Positions 11,045 through 23,640 of a stretch of 64,000 nucleotides of DNA are shown piece by piece (the stretch's first letter is position 1; the number at the start of each line of letters is the position of its first letter). Where the stretch lies: the NCBI GenBank assembly GCA_037576195.1, contig CM075101.1, positions 42,470,001 to 42,534,000 of the forward strand, read 5' to 3'. Both the position numbers and the translations under genes were made by a program. The stretch comes from Phytoseiulus persimilis (taxonomy: Eukaryota > Arthropoda > Arachnida > Mesostigmata > Phytoseiidae). The notes below the pieces were generated by a model. That model searched no databases and was not told the DNA's origin. It worked only from the letters and a program-made list of their open reading frames with translations.

Positions 11045-13655
11045 GTGAATCTGACCATACTCTTCTGGAGGGGTGATTCCGGTAGCAATCTGACCGTACT
11101 TTTCAAAACGTGGAGCGGCGATTCCGGGACCGATCTGACCATACTTTCCAAAACCTGGAGGGATGAATCCGGACCAATCTGACCATACTTTTCAAAACGT
11201 GGAGAGGCGATTCCTGGACCACTCTGACCATACCATCTCAGACCTGGATCGGTGATTCAGGGACCAATCTGACCATTCTTTCCAAACGTGGAGGGATGAT
11301 TCCGGGACCAATCTGACCATACTTCCTCAAACCTGGAGCGGTGATTCAGGGACAAGTCTGACCATACTTTCGAAAACAAGGAAGGGCGATTCGGGACCAC
11401 TCTGACCATACTTTTCAAAACCTGGAGGGGTGATTCCGGTACCCATCTGACCATACTTTTCAAAACGTGGAGGGGCGATTCCTGGACCTCTCAGACCATA
11501 CTTTTCAAAACCTGGAGGGATGATTCCGGGACCAATCTGACCATACTTCCTCAAACCTGGAGCGGTGATTCAGGGACAAGTCTGACCATACTTTTCAAAA
11601 CGTGGAGGGGCGATTCGGGACCACTCTGACCATACTCTTCAAAACGTGGAGGGATGATTCCGGGACCAATCTGACCATACTTTCTCAAGCCTGGAGCGGT
11701 GATTCAGGGACAAGTCTGACCATACTTTTCAAAACGTGCGGGGGCGATGCGGGACCACTCTGACCATACTTTTCAAAACGTGGAGGGGCGATTCGGGACC
11801 AATCTGACCATACTTTTCATAACGTGGAGGGGTGATTCCGGGACCAAACTTTCTCAAACCTGGAGCGGTGATTCAGGGACGAGTCTGACCATACTTTTCA
11901 AAACGTGGAGGGGCGATTCGGGACCAATCTGACCATACTTTCTCAGACCTGGATCGGTGATTCAGGGACCAATCTGACCATACTTTCATAACGTGGAGGG
12001 GTGATTCCGGGACCAATCTGACCAAACTTTCTCAAACCTGGAGCGGTGATTCAGGGACGAGTCTGACCATACTTTTCAAAACGTGGAGGGGCGATTCGGG
12101 ACCAATCTGACCATACTTTTCAAAACGTGGAGGGGCGATTCAGAAGCACTCTGACCATACTTCTCATAACGTGGAGGGGTGATTCCGGGACCAATCTGAC
12201 CAAACTTTCTCAAACCTGGAGCGGTGATTCAGGGACGAGTCTGACCATACTTTTCAAAACGTGGAGGGGCGATTCGGGACCAATCTGACCCTACTTTCTC
12301 AGACCTGGATCGGTGATTCAGGGACCAATCTGACCATACTTTCATAACGTGGAGGGGTGATTCCGGGACCAATCTGACCAAACTTTCTCAAACCTGGAGC
12401 GGTGATTCAGGGACGAGTCTGACCATACTTTTCAAAACGTGGAGGGGCGATTCGGGACCAATCTGACCATACTTTCTCAGACCTGGATCGGTGATTCAGG
12501 GACCAATCTGACCATACTTTCATAACGTGGAGGGGTGATTCCGGGACCAATCTGACCAAACTTTCTCAAACCTGGAGCGGTGATTCAGGGACGAGTCTGA
12601 CCATACTTTTCAAAACGTGGAGGGGCGATTCGGGACCAATCTGACCATACTTTTCAAAACGTGGAGGGGCGATTCAGAAGCACTCTGACCATACTTCTCA
12701 TAACGTGGAGGGGTGATTCCGGGACCAATCTGACCAAACTTTCTCAAACCTGGAGCGGTGATTCAGGGACGAGTCTGACCATACTTTTCAAAACGTGGAG
12801 GGGCGATTCGGGACCAATCTGACCCTACTTTCTCAGACCTGGATCGGTGATTCAGGGACCAATCTGACCATACTTTCATAACGTGGAGGGGTGATTCCGG
12901 GACCAATCTGACCAAACTTTCTCAAACCTGGAGCGGTGATTCAGGGACGAGTCTGACCATACTTTTCAAAACGTGGAGGGGCGATTCGGGACCAATCTGA
13001 CCATACTTTTCAAAACGTGGAGGGGCGATTCAGAACCACTCTGACCATACTTCTCATAACGTGGAGGGGTGATTCCGGGACCAATCTGACCATACTTCCT
13101 CGAACCTGGAGCGGTGATTCAGGGACAAGTCTGACCATCCTTTTCAAAACGTGGAAGGGCGATTCGAGACCACTCTGACCATACTTTCCGAACGTGGAGG
13201 GATGATTCCGGGACCAATCTGACCAAACTTTCTCAAACCTGGAGCGGTGATTCAGGGACGAGTCTCACCATACTTTTCAAAACGTGGAGGGGCGATTCGG
13301 GACCACTCTGACTATACTTTTCAAAACGTGGAGGGGCGATTCGGAACCACTCTGACCATACTTTTCATAACGTGGAGGGGTGGTTCCGGGACCAATCTGA
13401 CCATACTTCCTCAAACCTGGAGCAGTGATTCGGGGACAAGTCTGACCATCCTTTTCAAAACGTGGAGGGGCGATTCGGGACCAATCTGACCATACTTTCT
13501 CAGACCTGGATCGGTGTTTCAGGGACCAATCTGACCATACTTTCTCAATTCTGGAGCGCTGATTCAGGGACAAGTCTGGCCATACTTTTCCGAGTCTGCG
13601 AGGGTGATCCCGGGACCAATCTGACCATACTCCTCCGAGTCCGGAGGTCCGCTTC
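11045..13655 (+). repeat. Minisatellite A, 44-45 bp units with 178-bp higher-order repeats
   Basis: About 58 tandem units carry the core words ACCAATCTGACCATACTTTT, CAAAACGTGGAGGGG and GATTC. A variant word (ACCAAACTTTCTCAAACCTG) recurs at 11843, 12021, 12199, 12377, 12555, 12733 and 12911. That is exactly every 178 bp, or four units. A second variant (AGACCTGGAT) and its alternative recur with a 534-bp super-period. The mean unit is 44.5 bp, not a multiple of three, so open frames are short. Read in reverse complement, the unit is homologous to minisatellite B at 58.9-60.5 kb. Confidence 0.95.
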
Positions 13656-13765
13656 TCCACTTTTGGGGAAGTATGGCCAGATTGGTCCCGGAATCGCCCT
13701 TCTAGAATCGGGAAAGCATGGTCAAGATCGATCCCGGAATCACGTCTCCGGACCCCAGTTCCCCA
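13656..13765 (-). repeat. Inverted units at the right end of minisatellite A
   Basis: Near 13655 the array flips. GGGAAGTATGGCCAGATTGG and TCCCGGAATCGCCC are the same unit in the opposite strand sense, as in minisatellite B. Two to three diverged units follow before the AT-rich border. Confidence 0.75.
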
Positions 13766-13799
13766 CAGACCTCGTGGGCTTGTCATCCTCCCACCAGGT

Positions 13800-13882
13800 G
13801 CTTGAGTATATCAGAAATGATAATGATCATCATAACCATGAAAATGATCATAATCATGATTATGCTTATGCCCAACTCTGCT
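13800..13882 (-). repeat. AT-rich tract bordering minisatellite A, right side
   Basis: It starts CTTGAGTATATCAGAAATGA and ends TAATCATGATTATGCTTATG then CCCAACTCT. The right border is the inverted partner of the left border at 10899-10930. The left border (CTTGAGTAT..CAGAAAT) matches, in reverse complement, the right end of the AT array near 55397. Confidence 0.65.
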
Positions 13883-13889
13883 ACAAACT

Positions 13890-14440
13890 TCATCCCCCAA
13901 AGAAACGAGAGTTCCGGACAGAGAAACATGTAAAAATGTCAGATACTCGAGCGCTCCAAGGAAGTGGAATCGTAAAGCTGCCGAAGACTTGTTTGATAAC
14001 CTGAATCAGCCAAGTCGAGCATACAACACCGATAGAACAGTGAGTGCGTCTCACGGGGAGACTCGGTCCGCTCTACCACGGGACCCGATGATCCCACAAC
14101 GATGTGAGATGATTCTCCCAACGATAACGGCATTCAATTCATCACCTCAGAATGGAGATGATTCATTTCAGCTGGCAGAACCAAAGCTGTTCTCGATGTC
14201 TCTCACTATGAGACGGGAGGCCATCACCGGAAAAACGACTTCCAAAAGAGACTGGTCTGAGGCCATTTTTTTTCGAATAACAACAGTTGGTTTATTTTTC
14301 CTTCGGTTTGGCATTGGGTAATTTACAGCGCGTACCTTTACAAACATAGAACCGCGGACATTACGTCGCTGAGTGGAGATACTGTTGTCCTTCGGATGAC
14401 GTTCTTTACAGGAGGAGTTGTTTTTCTCTCGTTTACATAA
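13890..14440. other. Intergenic DNA, nothing recognised
   Basis: No repeats, conserved frames or RNA structures were recognised here. Confidence 0.4.
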
Positions 14441-14448
14441 GTCCCACC

Positions 14449-14715
14449 TCAGAAGAACTTCAGTCTGTCATTAACAATCTGAGATAGGTATTCCTTGAGT
14501 TTCCTTTTGAGGAGAGGACTCGAGTCGATCTGTCTGAGCTCTGCCGGAAGAGAATTCCACACCTTCGCCGCCTTGACGTGGAGAGAGTTCGGACCCAGTC
14601 TTGTATTTCGCCTTTCAAGCAAGACTAGTCTTGATCCACTTGCCTGCGTGTTTCTCCCCGAATACGGCAACATTTCTTGATGCCGGCTCTGGATAGAATG
14701 GAACGGCTTCTTCAC
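14449..14715 (-). pseudogene. C-terminal end of a non-LTR retrotransposon protein
   Basis: The 88-codon minus-strand frame contains RRNTRLGPNSLHVKAAKVWN, then SLPAELRQ and KRKLKEYL. The pattern W-N-S-L-P-x-E-L-R followed by a basic F/L-K-x-x-L-K-x-Y-L helix is the usual tail of LINE reverse-transcriptase polyproteins (Jockey/CR1-like). No palm motif was found upstream (14716-15060), so only the 3' end of the element survives. Family assignment rests on the tail motif alone. Confidence 0.65.
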
Positions 14716-15084
14716 AAGTCATGTAGGAGCCGCCTCGTTCATTAATTCAGAATCATTACTTAGAGGCATCTGGTCTGATCGACGAATTCGATCTGTCGCC
14801 TGCTAGTTCTATGCGACTCGACTCTCGGAGGACGAGGATCAAGCACGTGGAGAGAACCGTCTCAGACCACCGTCCTTCCTCCGGCCCTGACGCCAACGCG
14901 ATATCGGGCCTTGGTTTGAGAACCAACGAGACCACACATTCCAAGGAGGTCTGGAACGACATGAGTTGATTTCCGAGCGGCTTTGAAACAATATCTCTGC
15001 CAGAGAGTCTACAAGTTCTAGTATTGAATTCAATCCGCTCGTAGGACGTCAAGAATAACTAATGGGCGTGCGAAAGGGAATCCC

Positions 15085-15330
15085 CATCGCTAGATTCGCA
15101 TCCGATTGGATGCGTGTCAGTTCGACCCAATCGCGAGTGACTTGCGCACACCGCCCGAAACGAATTCGTCGCTGGTAAAGATAACGACCACATCCTGATA
15201 TCTCTATTGGTCTGCTGATCATGCTGGGGAAAAACCATACCTCAATGATGACCGAAATGAAGAGGGGGCATGCTTCGATCGAGATGCAAAGCACCCTTCT
15301 CTCCTCGTAACTGTTGTTGTCGTCGCTTGA
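15085..15330 (+). repeat. Diverged interspersed repeat, second family, copy 2
   Basis: This is the partner of 5795-6295. It shares TCCGATTGGATGCG, GAATTCGTCGCTGG and GGCATGCTTCGAT with AGATGCAAAGC. The family is unknown. Confidence 0.45.
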
Positions 15331-15339
15331 GGAAAAATG

Positions 15340-17390
15340 ACAGAGCGATGAGAATTATGGGCGGATTCTGAGCTAGGGAACAGCAGAATCGGATGCTCTC
15401 TTCCCTCGAAGAACGTAATCTGACGGCGCTTTACAAAACTGCAGGTAGGCAGGCAGGAGCATTCGACGGCGTCGCGAGTCCCGAAAACCATCAGAGCCGA
15501 CGGTACCCTTTCGGTGGATTCTCCTCACGACGGCTCTGACGGAAACTCGGATCCCTGCGAAAATATGATCAGAACGATATATTCTACGCTAACACAAAAT
15601 CCTGGAATGCTTGAATCCAGCTCCGAATACGAGATTTTGTGCCCTCGCGAGTCCAAGTCTGCAACACCTACCCACCAACCAGTTTTCCCTGAAAACGTTC
15701 GCCAGCTCCTGGAGAGTGACGATAATATGGAGCGCTGCCAAGGGCTTTTCGGCCCCGCTCTAAGGCCTACGGCCCGAGAGTGGAATTCTGGATGAAAGCA
15801 TCCCTCGAAGTCCCGAATGAGGAGCTCGTCGTAGAAAATGCTTGAGCCAGAACCTCGTGTGCCCAGCTCACCGGAACCAGTAGTATGATTCGACAAGGAG
15901 AATACGCCACTGACTGAGTTGGATTCGTTCTCACCGTTCCGTACCATATGTTGCTCTCGAAAACATCTCTGTACAAACGCATTGGACTTTTCCGAGATAC
16001 TTTTTGAAGGTTTCAACCGGAATCGTTCGCTATGCGGAATATCTTACAGCGGTCCTCTCAGATTCGTTGCCCTAAGCCAACCCTCTCCCTTTGTTAGAAG
16101 CAGATGCTCGAGTTATCGTAGGTTGATCTCGGCGGAAGAATCGAGTCTTCGACCGATGTTAAGCGAGTGCACCCTCCGAAAGATCGCACGATCCGGGGCC
16201 CCTCGTGGGGGCTGAGCGCCGATGTATTGTAATGAACGACATCAACGGTTCATTCTTGTTGGTATATGATGAGCGTATTGAAGAAACTGGAAGCTTGAGT
16301 CGATAACGTTCACCACGTTGGATACCTATATCAGTGTTTCCCGCAAACTATTTGAGGTTATTAACCGCGGTTAAATAACCGTTGCAAAGCCTAGTGGTGA
16401 CTACGTCAGAGCACGATGACTTTCTTACCTCGAACCCCTATCCACTGTCGTTATCAACACGAGATCGACCCTGCAGGGGACCTCGGATCGTTCTGAGGGC
16501 GAAAATGCACCGAAAAGGCTCATCTGCCGGGGAAACACACGAATATTCGCCATTTCCTTGCTGGGCTAGGAGGTACGCACCGTACCGGCCGGATTTCCGT
16601 TGGGTATATCTGGTCTTACCCTCATCAGTGGGGCTCGTTTCAAGGGCGAGTCCACTTTAGACGCGATGGAAACCGCGATGCCACTCTTAACGCCAACTGC
16701 TTACAACGCTTCTCCGATGACCGTCTGCGGGAGCGCTGTGTCAGACACAATCAAGTATCTGTAAGGAGTCCGTCAGGGCCCGGGGACCAGAGTTGCGGGG
16801 ACAGGCTGGCGGCGAACTTCGGATGGGAGGGGGGGGGGGCATTAACCTGAGAATACCAGGGAATCGAATGACGCTGGTTGCCATTGAGATCATTCCCGAC
16901 TCCCTGAGTATATCCGACGCATCCCGAGACATATCGAGACATGATACCAATCAAACATCCCAAGACGCAACCGCACCAGGAACAGATACCTCGGCGTCAT
17001 TATCTTCGCGCTGTCATCGACGAAAATCATTAGAAAATCGGGCCTGGAGTAACCGAAAGTGAGCGTTCAATCGCGGAGAGAGATGCCGATGTTATTGACA
17101 GCATCGACCCATTGAACAGTCGGGAATCATGTTTGAGTCTAAGAGTGAAAACAACCACTGCGCCGGATTCACAAGCGCACCCTTTAATAAGGATGAGGAC
17201 GTTGATGTGTGTCTACTGATCATAAACTGGGAATATTCTTCAATGGAGCTTGGATTCACCATCGCAGCGCCTGGAAACTACGCATGGAAGAATTCACAAA
17301 AGTAAGGCCTCAATGATTCGAATGAAGAGACCATATGGATACCAACGAACAGCCCACCGATGTATTTCTCCGATCGTATCTACCGGCAGA
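15340..17390. other. Intergenic DNA downstream of the cathepsin gene
   Basis: There is no convincing gene. It includes an 11-base G run near 16829-16839 and the palindrome listed at 16333-16380. Open frames of up to 163 codons (15525-16016, minus) lack motifs. Confidence 0.4.
16333..16380. repeat. Near-perfect palindrome, possible hAT-type end
   Basis: CAGTGTTTCCCGCAAACT resembles hAT-type terminal repeats. It is followed by the near-palindrome GGTTATTAACCGCGGTTAAA with TAACC. No matching opposite end was seen. Confidence 0.3.
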
Positions 17391-17395
17391 GCTTC

Positions 17396-18865
<1,470 letters not shown>

Positions 18866-18869
18866 GAAT

Positions 18870-19900
18870 CACGTGATGGACGCAATTTGGATCGAGACAC
18901 TCAAAGCCACATACTCCTCAAACAAGATGGAAATCATCGAAAAAGCGATCGAATCACAATACGTCACCAGCCACGACGATGCCATCGTACTGATTGCGAC
19001 GAGCGAAAAGAAGTGCTGGCTCTCCTAGAGGTAGCAAGTACTTTCGGGGACGAGGAAGACATTTCCTTTAACCCGACAAAGAGTGTCGTAGTCGTATACG
19101 TAGCGAGTAGAGAAGCAGATTGTGAAGGAATACGGATACAAGGGAGCCCTCTGCAAACGGCGAACAAAAACGAATATTTTGGGATGCACTCGTCTAACTC
19201 AAAAAACTACCTGGCAAAGCAGGAATGCATTTGGGAGAAACAGGCAACGAATCTATTAAACAGAGTGCGCTCAGCTTCTATATAGAGCTTCGATGGATTT
19301 TAAGTCTCAAGAGCACGATGAAGGCCGACCGCAGTCCCGCAACTGACATACGCGAACTCGGTTCCGGCGACTGCAGGGAAGCTTCTCGAAGCTCTTGATA
19401 AGAGGCAACGGGAAGCGGGCAGATCTTCACCATCCCCATCAGGCATCCCCACCATCAGAGTCGCAACCGAATTAATCACTGGTGAACTCGGCTGGTCCTC
19501 GTTTGCGGCGAGGGAAGCGCAGCGCAAATCAGGTACATGGAAAGAATTGGGGTCATGGATCTAGAAAGCTGGCCAACTGCTGTTCTGAGCATGATGTCGA
19601 TTGTGGGTATATATACTAGAACATGGAACTGAACTGAAACCCAAAAGAGAGGTAGAAGAAAAAGAAATATCGAATTTATATATACAGAGAAGGGGAACCA
19701 TGCATGAACGCCTTCAACCCACAGATAAGAAAGAGAATTAGAAACACTGGAGATCAACTGGAATCGAGATATGTCGCTGGAACCAAGTGTGGATCTCTAC
19801 CGAAAAGGCAAAACGGGCCTCGGAATGAAATCTTTCCACTACAGAAACCGAAGAGGCGACGCTCTCCTGGCCCAGGCAAGAGCCGATGAACCACCGAGAC
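18870..19900 (+). mobile_element. Degenerate LINE, reverse transcriptase to C-terminus
   Basis: Pieces of one non-LTR retrotransposon protein follow each other on the plus strand in shifted frames. HDDAIVLIATSEK (18972 on) is the Y-x-D-D palm box with His in place of Tyr. EVLALLEVASTFGDEEDISF then NPTKSVVVV is the segment after it. SKNYLAKQECIWEKQATNLL (about 19200-19260) fits the thumb. ATELITGELGWSSFAAREAQ (about 19465-19525) and RKGKTGLGMKSFHYRNRR (about 19795-19850) fit the C-terminal region of LINEs I associate with arachnids. At least two frameshifts are present (near 19010 and 19530). The element is dead and 5'-truncated. Confidence 0.65.
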
Positions 19901-19909
19901 AACGCCGTA

Positions 19910-21530
19910 GGGGACCGACCCCACCCAATTTCAATTTCGATGACAATGAAAGTCGAAACGAAACCATACGCATAAATACCATACCAAGAAAACGAGTCTA
20001 TGGTCAGAGCTGTGGCGCAGTGGGCCTCCAAGATGCTCGAGCCGGGCTGCAAAACTGCTCGAGTCCCAGCAGAGGCAGGTGGATCTGCGTGTTCTGTCTA
20101 TGTGTCTGTTTGCATGAGCATTGGTGTGCCTATCTGGTCGCCTCCGCCCCCATTCTCTGTGGGGTTCAAACAGGACAATGCGATGAATGTCCCCTCCTTG
20201 ATTCCTCGTATGACGTCAAATACCCGGAAACTATGATCCGGAATGGAGCTCTGCATCGAGATCTTGAAAAAAATGAAGATAACTTGCTCGAGCCAACCCG
20301 AGGATGGCGAGATTTGTCAACTTCGCTTGTGACATGGTGGATCGTGGATGATTCTCGATGAATTTCGAATAGGAAAAGCTCCGTTCGCATGCGGCAAAAC
20401 TCATGCCGGGAGCTGGAAAGAGCCGTGGCATAAGCACAATATTCGGATCAGCTTTTCAACATTCTAGCTGAATCGATAGATGAACTTGAGCAGCTCTTAG
20501 GAGCCACCCCTCATGAGGATCGCTGCCATAGCCGAGGCAGGCACGAAATGCAGGGAACGTTGCCTTTCGATCAGGATGGAGGACAGGGAATAGATGATTG
20601 TTCGTCAAGCGGACGACGAACCAGATGCAACAATCGGATTCTTCACACTCCTAGGAACTCGGAAAAATAATCTACCACGACGAATTCAAGTTTACCAGTG
20701 TGGCAGGAATCGAGCGGCATTCTGATGCCCCTAGCGATGCGATGCCTGGGACGGATCGCCCCCCTTGCTACGCTACTGGCTCAGAGTTGGTTTCAGTGAA
20801 CACAGGCTCGGTACCTGTGAATGCTTAGTATCAGGTCGTGTGATAAGCTTTTCTCAAAATCGTCCCTAACTTCGAGGAAACCCAACTTAAGCCCCGGTGC
20901 ATTCTAATGAATGATATCTTCCAAGTGATGGCCTTTTTCCCTATCTGAAACGATTTCCGAGTCCATTCTCTGGAAACTGATCGAGTTAATACTCGATGGA
21001 GTAGTCGAGGCGCTTCCTCATATCCTCCGAAGATCTGAAGTTATTTCCATGAAGAAACTTCTGCAGAGCTCGGAAAAGATGATGATTGGTTGTGGCGGGG
21101 TCTCAAATATGGGGGAAATGAGGCGGATCGTGAATTCGAGGGCTTTCGTCTTGGCTCCTTCCCTCTTTTTTTTGCGGGGACCAGGACTAAAAATGCGTGA
21201 TGCAGACCGAGCCACAGTGCCGCTCGGTACAGTGAGAGTCGCATACCCACTGAAAACCTAGTGTCTCCCCAACCTCCTTGTACTCGGGTGGAGGTCCGCC
21301 ACCCATGGCCGGAACAACTTCGGCATCACTTCGTTACCATGGGAGCGGGAGTCAGCCCTCGCTCTTGATAACCACTCTACCCCAGGCTACCTCTGATGTT
21401 GTCAGCCGACTCCTTCCCTATTGGTACCCGGTTCTAGACTCGGGTGTACCCGGGTATCCGATCAGGTCCCCGATTCTCCGATAGCCGCCTGCCGATTTTT
21501 CGGGTTTATTCCGGGGTCGATTCGACTATA
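19910..21530. other. Intergenic DNA, nothing firm
   Basis: It may include the eroded 3' end of the LINE at 18870-19900. No other feature was recognised. Confidence 0.35.
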
Positions 21531-21539
21531 GTTTTCGGT

Positions 21540-21630
21540 GTCCGTGAAGCTGATCCCGGAGTCGATCTGACCATACTTTTCTGAGTGTATTGAGGTAATT
21601 CTGGGAGTCGATCTGAACATATGTACATCA
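21540..21630 (+). repeat. Isolated diverged minisatellite A/B units
   Basis: GTCGATCTGACCATACTTTT and GGGAGTCGATCTGAACATAT are two diverged units of the 45-bp family, in the orientation of array A. Confidence 0.6.
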
Positions 21631-21889
21631 GGGGGTCTTCCATCTTCGACAATGAGTTTGGTTGCCTTCCCACAATGTGTACCGTTCCCGAATGCTCACA
21701 GTACGAAGCTCGATGCTGGGAAATAGAGAGGATGGGATGTCACATTCAGCATGGTTCCATTCATGCGACGATCAACGTCTCTCAATGGGGATACCGTTAT
21801 GGATCATCGATCCCTATAGCGAAACTGACAAGTCCCACATAGACTTGAGGAAGGAGCGCGTCGCGTTGGCCCAGGCTGAGGAGTTGAAA

Positions 21890-22110
21890 GCTGAATTCAG
21901 GAACGGTTTCAATCCCGGTATCGCCTCCATGGACCCCAGAAAGTTTAGTCAGATCAACCCCGGAATGTAGAGACGCTCACAATTATGGCCAGATCGATCC
22001 CGAAATCACCTCCACGGACCGCGAAAAGTATTCTCAGATTAGTCCCGGAATCAGCCCCCAGACCCGGAGAAGTATGCTCAAATCGTTCCTGGAATCACCA
22101 GGTCCCTGAG
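21890..22110 (-). repeat. Isolated diverged minisatellite units, opposite orientation
   Basis: AGTCAGATCAACCCCGGAAT, TATGGCCAGATCGATCCCGA and CAGATTAGTCCCGGAATC are about four to five diverged units in the orientation of array B. Together with 21540-21630 they form a decayed, inverted mini-array. Confidence 0.6.
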
Positions 22111-22119
22111 CATGAGGAC

Positions 22120-23603
22120 GGAGCGCTAGAGGGTCAGAGTTCTCTGCGCGAAAACTTCGCCTGGAATACACAGATCATTCGCTAGACCAAGGATCTAGTT
22201 ACAAGGGGCTGACTTCCGTGATAACTGGCGTCGCATTCCTGAGTCAATCCATAGATGAAGCAGAGGAAGCTGTTTTATGAGCCGAAATCTGTCAGGAGGG
22301 AATGACGTCAAAGAGCCCGAATTTCCTGAGATCGAGCTAGCGGTTTTTGGGGAGTCAGTCTGGTTGAGATATTGCTGCATGGAGATGGGAGCAGACGTAT
22401 GGGGGCTCCAAACTTTTTTATTGACTCCTCCGAGACGAAGAGATCTAGACGGGCAAGAGAGGACAGAGGGAGGTTTGGCTGCTCGGGCCAAGGCGTCTAC
22501 ACAGCAATAAATTTCTAGCACCCGCTCTTCGTCCTCAACCCTCTGGTGTCGTATTCTCTAAGAATCAGACGTGAATTCGCGTGCTGATTATTCAGCCCTA
22601 TTTGCTTGCTTCCAGAGACGTCTGTCTGTAGTTTGCTCATGTCTATCATCTGGATTCTGGTTTGGAAAACTCTCAAAGAGCTCGAGAACGATTCGTCACT
22701 CCGTTGCTCTCAAGATCTACGCGGAGGAAGAGGTTCCGAGCCTGGAGGCTCTTCCTGAAACCAATGGTAAGTTCGGACCGCATTTCTCCCATCTCCTATC
22801 GGACATCGTCGGATTCTTAGGGAGGAGGAGTCGGTGCTATTTCCATCCTTCGGCTCGGGATCGAAGCGGAGCAGTGGCAGCGGGAATGGAAGTGGATTCT
22901 CGTCGTCATCCTGCTTTTTTGGAACATTTTTACGGTCGAGGACGGAACCATGCCTCAGTTCAATCAAAAGCTACAGAGCTTGCCAATTTGCTTCAGATGC
23001 TCTCCATAATCGGAAAGTACCTCGGAGTCGCAGATTTGTCATGAGATCTGTATGTGTATCTTCCAGGAACATGTGGTCACTAGAAACCGTTCGAATATAA
23101 TCTTATGCCTTGGCGTCTGGAGCAGCGTGAGAAAAGTCATTTTCCAGGATCGATCTCCCCAGTTGACAGCGGGACAATGTCGGAGTGGCGTCACGTGGGT
23201 CAAGTTCAGGAACAGATGTTTGCTTCTGAATCGGAGGAATTCCCCGCACGTCCCATCGCATGGAGCCCAGATCCAGGCGATCCTCACTCGCTACGTCGTT
23301 TTGTGTGGTGGGAGCTGCTGCTGCTTCTGGATCGTTGTGAAGCTTTTCGAAAAGGTTCCCGATTCATGCGGGAATCCGACATACAGGGGACGAGGACTAT
23401 TCCAGCTCTATTTCGCGAGGATATGAATTTCACAGTCCAGTGGGAGGTTCGCTGGCCTCTGAAATTATGTCGGAGTAGGGAAACTGAAAGAGGCGCCATC
23501 GTCTGCTCAAGCCATTAGTGCCCTCTTCAACTCGTTGGAGACCACCAAGAATTCTGTCTTTCTGTACAAAGGCTTCTGGCGCCATCCCGAAAAGGCTGCG
23601 AAA

Positions 23604-23640
<37 letters not shown>

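Noticed and set aside
11045-13655. CRISPR-like array
   Set aside because: Units are contiguous diverged repeats without unique spacers, in a eukaryotic genome; this is a minisatellite.
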